A stretch of 5,580 nt of DNA from Anaerolineae bacterium (GTDB lineage Bacteria > Chloroflexota > Anaerolineae > Aggregatilineales > Phototrophicaceae): the NCBI GenBank assembly GCA_020848855.1, contig JADLHH010000189.1:1-5580 (forward strand), written 5' to 3'. Below are positions 1 to 5,580 of the stretch, piece by piece. Every line of letters begins with the position of its first letter. Position 1 is the first letter of the stretch. Under the pieces are notes generated by a model. That model had not been told where the DNA came from. It did not search any database and worked only from the letters and a program-made list of their open reading frames with translations. The position numbers and the translations under genes were made by a program.

Positions 1-398
1 ACGGCTTCGACCGCTTCCGAGAACGACTCGCCGTAGCCGAAATCAGCCCCGGTGACCGTCACAATGCGAGCAGGCGGCGCTGTGCCGTACAACGCCTCAG
101 ACAGTCCCAGCAGCGCGCCGGGTGTGAGCGTATGCACCAGCGCGGAAAGCTTTAGCTGAAGACTCGGCGGCACCGCGCTCACCGCCCACATGCCGGGTTC
201 TTCGCCGACGGCGGCGTCCAGAAACAGGACTTCGCTCGCTTGGCTGACGGCTTCCGCCATCTCTGGCGTAAGCTGGTGCGCGGCGATGATCCGCGTGTGG
301 CGGTCGTTGATGTCGGCGGCAAGCTGGCTCGCCAGGAACCAGCCGACGCCGTCGTCGCAGCGCAGCGGATTACCGTAGCCGATCAGCAGCCGAAGCAT
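1..398 (-). CDS. hoxW: Hydrogenase maturation endopeptidase, HoxW/HyaD type (M52 family), 3' end beyond window
   Basis: Translating the minus strand from the ATG at 398 gives 132 open codons to the window edge with no stop, so the C-terminus is missing. The start MLRLLIGYGNPLRCDDGVGW matches the conserved N-terminal GxGNxLxxDDGxG motif of nickel-dependent hydrogenase maturation proteases. Asp16 (in DDG), Asp61 (in FLDAAVG) and His89 (in VHTLTPGALL) sit where the family (E. coli HybD Glu16, Asp62, His93) places its three nickel-binding residues. The known role of the family is to clip the C-terminal peptide of the large subunit once nickel is inserted; here the substrate is inferred to be HoxH, the gene just upstream. 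Its ATG shares one base with the hoxH stop (TGATG), so it is probably translated by coupling; AAGG lies about 12 nt before the start inside hoxH. Family members are usually about 150-170 aa, so some 20-40 residues are likely outside. Cys14 replaces the residue, often Gly, that precedes the acidic pair in relatives. Confidence 0.92.
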   Translation of the reverse strand, partial: MLRLLIGYGNPLRCDDGVGWFLASQLAADINDRHTRIIAAHQLTPEMAEAVSQASEVLFLDAAVGEEPGMWAVSAVPPSLQLKLSALVHTLTPGALLGLSEALYGTAPPARIVTVTGADFGYGESFSEAVEA

Positions 399-1834
399 CA
401 GCCCCGCCTTATCTCGTCCAGCACGCCGCCGCCCGCGTCGAGCAGCGACACCTGCAGCGGCATCTGCCCGAAAGCGTGAGTCGAGCAGCTCAGGCACGGG
501 TCGAAGCAGCGGATGACCGCTTCGACGCGGTTCAGCGCGCCTTCTTCCAGCTTGCTGCCGTTGACGAACTGCCTGGCAGCTTGCAGCACACCGCGATCCA
601 TCGCCAGGCTGTTGTTGCCGGTGGCGATGATCAGGTTCGCCCAGGTGACCAAGCCAGCTTCGTCGGTCTTGTAGTGGTGGATGAGCGTGCCGCGCGGCGC
701 TTCGGAAATGCCGACGCCTTCGAAGCTGTTGAGCGACGCCAACGCCTGTACGTGCGTGTTGAGAATATCCGGCGAGTCCAGCAGTTGCTCGATCTGCTCG
801 ATGCCGTAGATGATCTCGACCAGCCGGGCGTAGTGGTAGAAGAACGAACTCTGACGCTCTGCCATGCTCAGCTTCCTGAAGGCTGCCAGCGCTTCGTTCG
901 CCAGCGGCGTGCCCGCCCGCTCGACGATGTTCAGCCGCGAGAGCGGACCGACGCGGTAAATGCCGTCGGGATAGCCCATTGGCTTGTAGTAGGGCGACTT
1001 GAGATACGAGAAATTCTCGACCGCCTCGCCGATGACATCCTGATAGCCGTACGGCTCAATCGCCGGCTCGACTACGTTCCCTTCGGCGTCGATCAGGCGC
1101 AGGCTGCCATCGTAGTGTTCGAGCGTGCCGCGCGGCGAGATCAAGCCCATGTGCATGGTCGGGAAATTGGCGAAATGGTCGATCTCGTCGCGGAAGCTCG
1201 CCATCATCGGCAGGAACCATTCGAGCGTGCGCAGCGCGAAAGCTTTCGCTTCGGGAATGGTCGCGCGAATTTGCTCGCGCTTCTGCTCGGTCAGCGGGTC
1301 GGCGACGCCGCCGGGAATAATCCACGCCGGGTGGATGCGCTTGCCGCTCAGTACCTCGATGATGTTCTGTCCGAACATGCGCAGCCGGACGCCGCCGCGC
1401 GCCATATCCGGCTCGGCTTCCAGCACGCCGAAGATGTTGCGCCTGGCGGGGTCGGAATCCATCCCCAGCAGCAGGTCGGGCGACGAGAGATAGAAGAAAC
1501 TGAGCGCGTGCGATTGGACGATCTGCGCCAGATTCATGATCTTGCGCAGCTTGACCGCCGCCGGCGGCACGCGCACCGCTAACAGTTCGTCGCAGGCTTT
1601 GGACGCCGCGATCAGGTGGCTGACCGGGCAAATGCCGCACGTCCGCGCCATCAGCGACGGCATTTCGCGGAAGGGACGCCCCTGCACCAGCTTTTCAAAG
1701 CCGCGAAACTGGGTAACGTGAAAGTGCGCGTCTTCGACACTGCCGGACTCGCCAAGCTGGATGGTGATCTTGGCGTGCCCTTCGATGCGCGTCACCGGGT
1801 CAATCGTGATCGTTTTGGTGAATGTTGCTGTCAT
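398..1834 (-). CDS. hoxH: NAD-linked [NiFe] hydrogenase large (catalytic) subunit HoxH
   Basis: This is the catalytic subunit that binds the NiFe(CN)2CO centre and cleaves or forms H2. Taking the ATG at 1834 gives 478 aa. An in-frame ATG at 1852 would add six residues (MRETTT). I prefer 1834 because GAGGGA lies 10 nt upstream and the protein then begins MTATFTKTITIDPVTRIEGH, like other HoxH proteins. Numbering from 1834, the N-terminal nickel motif RTCGICPVSH gives Cys66 and Cys69. The C-terminal motif DPCLSCSTH gives Cys447 and Cys450. Glu18 in RIEGH is the usual conserved acid. The motif ends at His453, after which a 25-residue tail (AFGQMP... to the stop) remains; in this family it is removed by the maturation protease, which is the next gene. 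Length is typical for group 3d. The stop overlaps the hoxW start by one base. It forms the hydrogenase dimer with HoxY in the cytoplasm. Confidence 0.97.
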   Translation of the reverse strand: MTATFTKTITIDPVTRIEGHAKITIQLGESGSVEDAHFHVTQFRGFEKLVQGRPFREMPSLMARTCGICPVSHLIAASKACDELLAVRVPPAAVKLRKIMNLAQIVQSHALSFFYLSSPDLLLGMDSDPARRNIFGVLEAEPDMARGGVRLRMFGQNIIEVLSGKRIHPAWIIPGGVADPLTEQKREQIRATIPEAKAFALRTLEWFLPMMASFRDEIDHFANFPTMHMGLISPRGTLEHYDGSLRLIDAEGNVVEPAIEPYGYQDVIGEAVENFSYLKSPYYKPMGYPDGIYRVGPLSRLNIVERAGTPLANEALAAFRKLSMAERQSSFFYHYARLVEIIYGIEQIEQLLDSPDILNTHVQALASLNSFEGVGISEAPRGTLIHHYKTDEAGLVTWANLIIATGNNSLAMDRGVLQAARQFVNGSKLEEGALNRVEAVIRCFDPCLSCSTHAFGQMPLQVSLLDAGGGVLDEIRRG

Positions 1835-1844
1835 GGTCGTTGTT

Positions 1845-1850
1845 TCCCTC
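1845..1850 (-). promoter_or_regulatory. Ribosome binding site deciding the hoxH start
   Basis: GAGGGA on the minus strand, 10 nt before the ATG at 1834. It overlaps the end of hoxY and the alternative hoxH ATG at 1852. The alternative start has only a weak, more distant purine stretch upstream, so the downstream ATG is favoured. Confidence 0.6.
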
Positions 1851-2379
1851 ATCCGAAGCGGGCGTCCCCGTTCAAGCGGGGAGTACGACCCTCAAGCAGC
1901 TCGGTCAGGACGTACAGAATCTTGTTGCGATCCGGCGGGCAGCCGGGCACGAATACGTCGACATCGACCACGTGATGCACCGGGCGCACCCGCGGGAGCA
2001 GCGGCGGGACGACTGCCGTCGGCAGCCCCGGATTGAGATCGGCGTTTTCGACATAGGCGCGGCTGACGATCTGATCGAGCGGGAAGGTGTTGCGCATCGC
2101 CGGGACGTTGCCGGTGACGGCACAGTCGCCCAGTGAGACGAGGATTTTGGTATGCGCGCGGACGTGCTTAATCTTGTCGAGATCTCCCTGATTGCTGACC
2201 GCCCCTTCGACAATGGTCACGTCGACCATCTCCGGGAACTCCTTGTTATCGACCAGTGGGCTGTACACCAGCGCGATTTTGTCGGCGAGGTCGAGCAGCA
2301 CTTCGTCAATGTCCAGAAAGGACATGTGGCAGCCGGAACAGCCATCCAGCCAGATTGTGGCGATGTTAACTTGCGCCAT
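1849..2379 (-). CDS. hoxY: NAD-linked [NiFe] hydrogenase small subunit HoxY
   Basis: A 176-aa small subunit, the short form typical of soluble NAD-reducing hydrogenases. It carries the single [4Fe-4S] cluster next to the NiFe site and passes electrons between HoxH and HoxU. The four expected ligands are visible: Cys14 and Cys17 in [10 protein letters not shown], Cys86 in SLGDCAVTG, and Cys147 in VFVPGCPPD. There is no twin-arginine signal peptide and no C-terminal ferredoxin-like region, unlike periplasmic uptake small subunits of about 300 residues or more, so the enzyme is inferred to be cytoplasmic. The start overlaps the end of hoxU by 14 bp, with GAGG 11 nt upstream. The stop TGA overlaps the upstream hoxH ATG candidate (ATGA), or lies 14 bp before the preferred hoxH start. 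Confidence 0.96.
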   Translation of the reverse strand: MAQVNIATIWLDGCSGCHMSFLDIDEVLLDLADKIALVYSPLVDNKEFPEMVDVTIVEGAVSNQGDLDKIKHVRAHTKILVSLGDCAVTGNVPAMRNTFPLDQIVSRAYVENADLNPGLPTAVVPPLLPRVRPVHHVVDVDVFVPGCPPDRNKILYVLTELLEGRTPRLNGDARFG

Positions 2380-3082
2380 TGCGTTCAGAGCCTCGTATGA
2401 TTTGCAGATAGGGCAGGAACTCGTGCTCTTTTTCCATCTCGCTGACGGACTTGCTCTTCTTGAACAGCGCGCCGGTCGGGCACACCTGGACGCACTTGCC
2501 GCAGCTTGTGCAGGTGTCCGATGTTGCCCAGGGCTGGTTCAGGTCGGTGATCACCTGCGCCTTGATGCCGCGCCCCTGCACATCCCAGACGTGCGCGCCT
2601 TCGATTTCGGCGCAGACGCGGACGCAGCGCGTACACAGGACGCAGCGGTTGTGGTCAATGCCATAGCGGTAGTGCGATACGTCAACCGCTTTGTTCGGGT
2701 GGCGGTAGCGCAGTGTGCTGTGATCCATGCCTAGCTTCGCCGCCAGCGCCTGAAGCTCGCAGAAGCCGTTCGACACACATACGGCGCAAACGTGATTGCC
2801 CTCGACAAACAGCATTTCGAGGATGGTGCGGCGGTATTTCGCCAGCCGCTCGGTGTTGGTATGAACCTGCATCCCTTCCTGAACCTGGGTCACGCAGGCG
2901 GGGGCTAAGCCCCGGCGTCCTTCGATTTCGACCAGGCACAGGCGGCACGCGCCAACCGGCTTCAGCCCTTCGAGGTGGCACAGCGTGGGGATGAAGATGT
3001 TGTTCTCGATGGCGGCGTCCAGAATGGTCTCGTTATCGCTGGCGCTGACATCGGTATCGTCGATGCGTAAAGTCAGAGTCAT
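2366..3082 (-). CDS. hoxU: Bidirectional hydrogenase diaphorase subunit HoxU (NuoG N-terminal homologue)
   Basis: A 238-aa iron-sulfur subunit that wires the FMN subunit HoxF to the hydrogenase small subunit HoxY. An N-terminal plant-type [2Fe-2S] domain has Cys35, Cys46, Cys49 and Cys63 (in [22 protein letters not shown]). A NuoG-like His-ligated cluster motif follows, [17 protein letters not shown], with His97, Cys99, Cys102 and Cys108. A C-terminal double [4Fe-4S] ferredoxin domain has Cys147, 150, 153, 157 ([13 protein letters not shown]) and Cys191, 194, 197, 201 ([12 protein letters not shown]). This matches the usual HoxU length (about 240 aa) and stops where the molybdopterin-like domain of complex I NuoG would begin, so it is not NuoG. 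The start at 3082 has GGAG 8 nt upstream. It is separated from hoxF by 24 bp and overlaps hoxY by 14 bp. Confidence 0.96.
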   Translation of the reverse strand: MTLTLRIDDTDVSASDNETILDAAIENNIFIPTLCHLEGLKPVGACRLCLVEIEGRRGLAPACVTQVQEGMQVHTNTERLAKYRRTILEMLFVEGNHVCAVCVSNGFCELQALAAKLGMDHSTLRYRHPNKAVDVSHYRYGIDHNRCVLCTRCVRVCAEIEGAHVWDVQGRGIKAQVITDLNQPWATSDTCTSCGKCVQVCPTGALFKKSKSVSEMEKEHEFLPYLQIIRGSERNGAS

Positions 3083-3106
3083 GGTGTTGTCTCCGTATCT
3101 CCCCGG

Positions 3107-4720
3107 TTATGCCCGCGTCGCTTCGTAATCGACCAGCCGCCGACGATACTCGCCCCGGAAATAGCGCAGCGTGCTGAGCACCGGGTTCGGCGCGGACTGC
3201 CCCAAGCCGCACAGGCTGGTGTTGCGAACGACATCGCACAACTGCTCAAGCTGGGCGAGGTCGCGCTTGTCGGCTTCGCCGCTCGCGATCTTGGTCAGAA
3301 GGTCGTACATCTGCGCCGTGCCGACGCGGCAGGGGACGCATTTGCCGCACGATTCGGACATGCAGAATTCCATAAAGTAACGGGCGACTTCGACCATCGA
3401 CGACGAGTCGTCCATGACGATCATGCCGCCCGACCCCATGATCGAGCCAAGTTCAGCCAGCGATTCGTAATCGACCGAGGTGCTGAGATGTTCGCGCGGG
3501 ATACAGCCGCCGGACGGACCGCCGGTCTGTACGGCTTTGAACTCGCCGCCTTCCGGGATGCCGCCGCCGATATCGTAGACGATGTCGCCCAGGGTGATGC
3601 CCATCGGCACTTCGATCAAGCCGACGTTACGGATTTTGCCGGACAGCGCGAAAACTTTCGTCCCCTTGCTTTTCTGCGTGCCGATGCTGGCGAACCATTC
3701 GCTGCCGTTGCGCAAAATCGCCGGGATGTTGGCGTAGGTTTCGACGTTGTTGATCAGCGTTGGCTGCCCCCACAACCCACTGGCAGCCGGGTATGGCGGA
3801 CGAGGACGCGGCGTGCCGCGATTGCCTTCGATGGACGAGAGCAGCGCCGTCTCTTCACCGCAGACGAACGCCCCCGCGCCCAGCCGCACCTCGATGTCGA
3901 AATCGAAGCTGGTATCGGCGATGCTCTTGCCGAGGAAGCCGGATTTCTGCGCCTGACGGATGGCGCGGCGCAGACGGTCAATCGCCAGCGGGTATTCGGC
4001 TCGGACGTAAATGTAGCCCTGCGTCGCGCCGACGGCATAGGCGGCAATCGCCATGCCTTCGATGACGCGGTGCGGGTCGCCTTCCATCACGCTGCGATCC
4101 ATGAACGCACCGGGGTCGCCTTCGTCACCGTTGCAGACAACGTACTTGGGCTTGCCGGGGGCTTTGGCGACGGTGCTCCACTTCAGCCCGGTCGGGTAGC
4201 CTGCCCCACCCCGCCCGCGCAAGCCACTGCGCGAGATTTCGTTGATGACGCCGACCGGCATCGACTCGGTCAGCGCGCGGATGAGGGCGCGATAGCCGCC
4301 GACGGCGATGTAATCTTCGATGCGCTCCGGGTCAATCTTGCCAGAGTTTTCGAGGACGATCTTCAACTGGCGGCGGAAGAATGGCACGTCGGTTGGGCAC
4401 AGCAGGCGCGGAACCGGCATGTAGTCGAGGCTTTTGACGATTTCGGGCGCGTCTTCAGGCTTAACACCCTGGTACAGCACGTTCTTGGTTTCGACAGAGA
4501 CCAGCGGACCATTACCGCACAAGCCCATGCAGCCGACGCCCTTGACCATACACTGCTGGGCGTTCCCGTTGGCACTCAGTTCTTTTTCCAGCGCATCCTT
4601 GACCTGATCGCTGTTGGAGGACAAGCAGCCAGCCGCCATGCAGACGTGAATGCGGTGGCGATAGCGCTGCTGGGCAGCCTGCTCTTTTGATGCAATCTCG
4701 GCGAGTCCCTCAAGATCCAT
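3107..4720 (-). CDS. hoxF: Bidirectional hydrogenase diaphorase, NAD(H)/FMN-binding subunit HoxF (NuoF homologue)
   Basis: A 537-aa flavoprotein that exchanges electrons with NAD(H). Residues about 20-105 are a thioredoxin-like [2Fe-2S] domain with Cys27, Cys32, Cys64 and Cys68 ([18 protein letters not shown]). Residues about 130-350 are the NuoF fold, with the glycine-rich stretch [16 protein letters not shown] at 167-182 and [13 protein letters not shown] at 281-293, which bind FMN and NAD(H) in the family. An SLBB-type region follows (about 355-410). The C-terminal [4Fe-4S] site is SCGKCVPCR with Cys458, 461, 464 plus Cys504 in SLCGLGQ. The N-terminal [2Fe-2S] domain in front of the NuoF part is typical of HoxF and unlike ordinary NuoF (about 430-450 aa). 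The start [10 protein letters not shown] resembles other HoxF proteins, and AGAGG lies 10 nt before it. It overlaps the end of hoxE by 11 bp, which suggests translational coupling. Confidence 0.96.
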   Translation of the reverse strand: MDLEGLAEIASKEQAAQQRYRHRIHVCMAAGCLSSNSDQVKDALEKELSANGNAQQCMVKGVGCMGLCGNGPLVSVETKNVLYQGVKPEDAPEIVKSLDYMPVPRLLCPTDVPFFRRQLKIVLENSGKIDPERIEDYIAVGGYRALIRALTESMPVGVINEISRSGLRGRGGAGYPTGLKWSTVAKAPGKPKYVVCNGDEGDPGAFMDRSVMEGDPHRVIEGMAIAAYAVGATQGYIYVRAEYPLAIDRLRRAIRQAQKSGFLGKSIADTSFDFDIEVRLGAGAFVCGEETALLSSIEGNRGTPRPRPPYPAASGLWGQPTLINNVETYANIPAILRNGSEWFASIGTQKSKGTKVFALSGKIRNVGLIEVPMGITLGDIVYDIGGGIPEGGEFKAVQTGGPSGGCIPREHLSTSVDYESLAELGSIMGSGGMIVMDDSSSMVEVARYFMEFCMSESCGKCVPCRVGTAQMYDLLTKIASGEADKRDLAQLEQLCDVVRNTSLCGLGQSAPNPVLSTLRYFRGEYRRRLVDYEATRA

Positions 4721-5210
4721 GTTCTTCGAGCCTCTTGATCTGCTCCAACGCTTTTTCGGGGGTCATCTTAGGGATCACCACCCCGTCGATGACGGTGGCA
4801 GGCGCCAGCCCGCACGAGCCGATGCAGCGGGCGGTCAGCAGCGAAAGCCGGTTGTCCGGCGTGGTTTCGCCTTCGCCGATGCTATATTCCTTGCTGATAG
4901 CGTCCAGCACTTCGCGCCCGCCCTTGATATAGCAGGCAGTGCCCATGCACACGACGCAGCTATGTTTTCCGCCTGGCTTGAGCTTGAAGAAGTGGTAGAA
5001 CGTGGCGACGCCGTAAGTCTTGCTCGGCGGGACGCGCAGCGAGGCGGAAACGTAATTCAGCGCGTCCTGGTCGAGATAGCCGAACGATTCCTGCACGGCG
5101 TGCAGTGTTTCAATCAAAGCATGGGAAGAATAACCATACCGTCGCATGGTCGCGTTGACAATGCGCCACCGCTTGTCATCGCTGGGAGGATCAACGGTTG
5201 TGGAAAACAT
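4710..5210 (-). CDS. hoxE: Bidirectional hydrogenase subunit HoxE (NuoE-like, [2Fe-2S])
   Basis: A 166-aa NuoE-like protein and the first gene of the operon. Residues about 10-80 form the helical N-terminal part, including VQESFGYLD and [15 protein letters not shown], typical of NuoE/HoxE. Residues about 83-160 form the thioredoxin-like [2Fe-2S] domain, with Cys88 and Cys93 (CMGTAC) and Cys129 and Cys133 ([11 protein letters not shown]), the same spacing as NuoE. Cys85 is an extra cysteine. HoxE is present in cyanobacterial-type pentameric Hox enzymes and absent from the classical Ralstonia HoxFUYH enzyme; it is thought to help link the enzyme to further electron carriers, but its role is less settled than that of the other subunits. 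The ATG at 5210 has GGAG 10 nt upstream (5221-5224), and no upstream in-frame start looks better. Confidence 0.95.
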   Translation of the reverse strand: MFSTTVDPPSDDKRWRIVNATMRRYGYSSHALIETLHAVQESFGYLDQDALNYVSASLRVPPSKTYGVATFYHFFKLKPGGKHSCVVCMGTACYIKGGREVLDAISKEYSIGEGETTPDNRLSLLTARCIGSCGLAPATVIDGVVIPKMTPEKALEQIKRLEEHGS

Positions 5211-5300
5211 GAATAGCCAACTCCATCTGGCACAAAGAACCCTACCCGAATATTGTCGGACAAGACGCGAATTGAATCGAGTTACGTGCGCATGGATTAA

Positions 5301-5318
5301 TTGTGATTTCTGTCACAA
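5301..5318. promoter_or_regulatory. CRP/FNR-superfamily operator, perfect CRP-type palindrome
   Basis: TTGTGATTTCTGTCACAA contains TGTGA-N6-TCACA, exactly the consensus recognised by CRP-type regulators, and its outer bases extend the symmetry to 6-bp arms. It is centred about 99 nt upstream of the hoxE start codon, in the AT-richer part of the gap. It does not match the FNR consensus TTGAT-N4-ATCAA. The sequence shows the palindrome; that a CRP-family protein controls hox through it is inferred. No confident -10/-35 pair lies at a standard class I or II distance downstream. A weak GACAAT at 5257-5252 would put the site near -64. Confidence 0.7.
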
Positions 5319-5322
5319 GTAG

Positions 5323-5365
5323 TCATGGGCGACCGTAGTCGGACGGGGAAATGAGCGAAAATGGA
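5323..5365. repeat. Diverged relative of the 42-bp repeat unit
   Basis: This stretch shares TCATGGGCG and the exact 12-mer CGGGGAAATGAG (5344-5355; again at 5502-5513) with the tandem units to its right. It carries about 9 extra bases between these blocks. Its TCATG (5323-5327) lies 84 bp, or two periods, before that of the first clear unit. The intervening 5366-5392 is too diverged to call a unit, though CGCGA (5372-5376) and TCGCG (5387-5391) could pair. Confidence 0.5.
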
Positions 5366-5392
5366 CAAAAGCGCGACGGGACGGTTTCGCGT

Positions 5393-5518
5393 GGCGTCGC
5401 GTCCGATCATGGGCGGACGGGAGAATGAGGGAAGCCCGTCCCGCCCGTTATCATGCGGATGGGGAAACAAGAGAAAGGCGTCGCGCCCGTTATCATGCGG
5501 GCGGGGAAATGAGGGAAG
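5393..5518. repeat. Three contiguous imperfect 42-bp tandem repeats, each with a potential hairpin
   Basis: Units are 5393-5434, 5435-5476 and 5477-5518, exactly 42 bp each. Units 1 and 3 share GGCGTCGCG at the left, ATCATG in the middle and AATGAGGGAAG at the right. Units 2 and 3 share a 17-mer at 5442-5458 and 5484-5500. Each centre can fold: CGTCCG with CGGACG in unit 1 (loop 5406-5413), and CGCCCG with CGGGCG in unit 3 (loop 5490-5497). Unit 2 pairs imperfectly, CGCCCG with CGGATG, with one mismatch and one wobble. There is no T-run after the stems, so they are not standard terminators. It may be a local array of a dispersed palindromic element, or leader RNA structure for hox. Confidence 0.8.
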
Positions 5519-5535
5519 AAGGCGGAATCACACAC

Positions 5536-5563
5536 ATCATAAAGCCGGTTCTTCGCTTGTCAA
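5536..5563 (-). promoter_or_regulatory. Sigma70-like promoter directed toward hoxE
   Basis: On the minus strand a perfect TTGACA (5563-5558) is followed after 16 nt by TATGAT (5541-5536), five of six matches to the -10 consensus. Transcription would begin near 5529 and run through the repeat block and CRP-type site into hoxE, giving a leader of about 320 nt. The elements are visible directly; use of the promoter is inferred, and the primary sigma factor of this organism is assumed to recognise the usual hexamers. Confidence 0.6.
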
Positions 5564-5580
5564 GGCACATACGTACACCC

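Larger units (their letters stand above)
5211..5580. other. Intergenic region upstream of the hox operon
   Basis: These 370 bases contain no open frame with convincing coding features in either direction. They hold, moving away from hoxE, the hoxE ribosome site (5221-5224), an AT-richer stretch (about 5230-5320) with a CRP-type palindrome, a GC-rich block of degenerate repeats (5323-5518), and a sigma70-like promoter (5536-5563) facing hoxE. I found no rho-independent terminator with a T-run. The neighbouring upstream gene lies outside the window. Confidence 0.7.

Noticed and set aside
476..1582. A 368-codon plus-strand open frame opposite hoxH
   Set aside because: It is exactly antisense to strongly recognisable HoxH sequence, is rich in Arg, Ala, Asp and Val as expected from the reverse of GC-rich codons, and resembles no family I know.
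3488..4690. A 400-codon plus-strand open frame opposite hoxF
   Set aside because: It is the antisense shadow of HoxF, whose Fe-S and FMN motifs are intact along the whole region. The shadow has low-complexity composition and no recognisable domain.
2366..5210. Reading hoxE-hoxF-hoxU as nuoE-nuoF-nuoG of complex I
   Set aside because: HoxF has an extra N-terminal [2Fe-2S] domain, HoxU lacks the large C-terminal part of NuoG, and the genes run directly into NiFe hydrogenase subunits.
2366..5210. HndABC-like part of an NADP-reducing [FeFe] hydrogenase
   Set aside because: The catalytic subunit in the operon has the CxxC nickel motifs of a [NiFe] enzyme, and no H-cluster motifs are present.
4719..5216. 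A 165-codon plus-strand open frame opposite hoxE
   Set aside because: It mirrors hoxE almost end to end and shows no family features; the HoxE cysteine motifs establish the true strand.
5301..5318. FNR (oxygen-sensing) site
   Set aside because: The half sites are TGTGA/TCACA with a 6-nt spacer, not TTGAT-N4-ATCAA. An FNR-superfamily protein with CRP-type specificity remains possible.
5484..5503. Rho-independent terminator
   Set aside because: The stem is only 6 bp and is not followed by a T-run on either strand.
5393..5518. CRISPR array
   Set aside because: The 42-bp units are contiguous and imperfect over their whole length, with no conserved repeat alternating with unique spacers.

Overview
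The window carries one minus-strand operon for a NAD(H)-linked bidirectional [NiFe] hydrogenase (group 3d, Hox type). Read in transcription order, from high to low coordinates, it is hoxE, hoxF, hoxU, hoxY, hoxH, followed by a hoxW-type maturation endopeptidase that runs off the left edge of the window. All six genes are packed head to tail. Only hoxF-hoxU has a gap (24 bp). The other junctions overlap by 1-14 bp, except the hoxY-hoxH junction, which overlaps by 4 bp or leaves 14 bp depending on the start chosen. This points to one transcript with translational coupling.

The genes make one cytoplasmic complex plus its processing enzyme. HoxE, HoxF and HoxU form the diaphorase, which is related to the NuoE, NuoF and NuoG N-terminal parts of complex I. 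It exchanges electrons with NAD(H) through FMN and a chain of Fe-S clusters. HoxY (proximal [4Fe-4S]) and HoxH (NiFe site) form the hydrogenase module. The net reaction is H2 + NAD+ <-> NADH + H+. HoxH still encodes its C-terminal extension, and the protease expected to remove it is the next gene. All the main metal-ligand motifs look intact, so I see no sign of decay. HypA-F accessory genes are not in the window.

Bases 5211-5580 lie upstream of hoxE and contain no convincing gene. This stretch holds a perfect CRP-type palindrome (5301-5318), three contiguous 42-bp repeat units (5393-5518) with a potential hairpin in each, a diverged relative of the repeat (5323-5365), and a strong sigma70-like promoter (5536-5563) pointing toward hoxE. 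If that promoter is used, the hox mRNA has a leader of about 320 nt that contains the repeat hairpins.

Organism: a fairly GC-rich bacterium. The five-subunit hoxEFUYH order with an adjacent hoxW, and the general look of the proteins, suggest Chloroflexota or another bacterium with a cyanobacterial-type Hox enzyme. This is an impression from family knowledge. No taxonomic marker gene is present to prove it.
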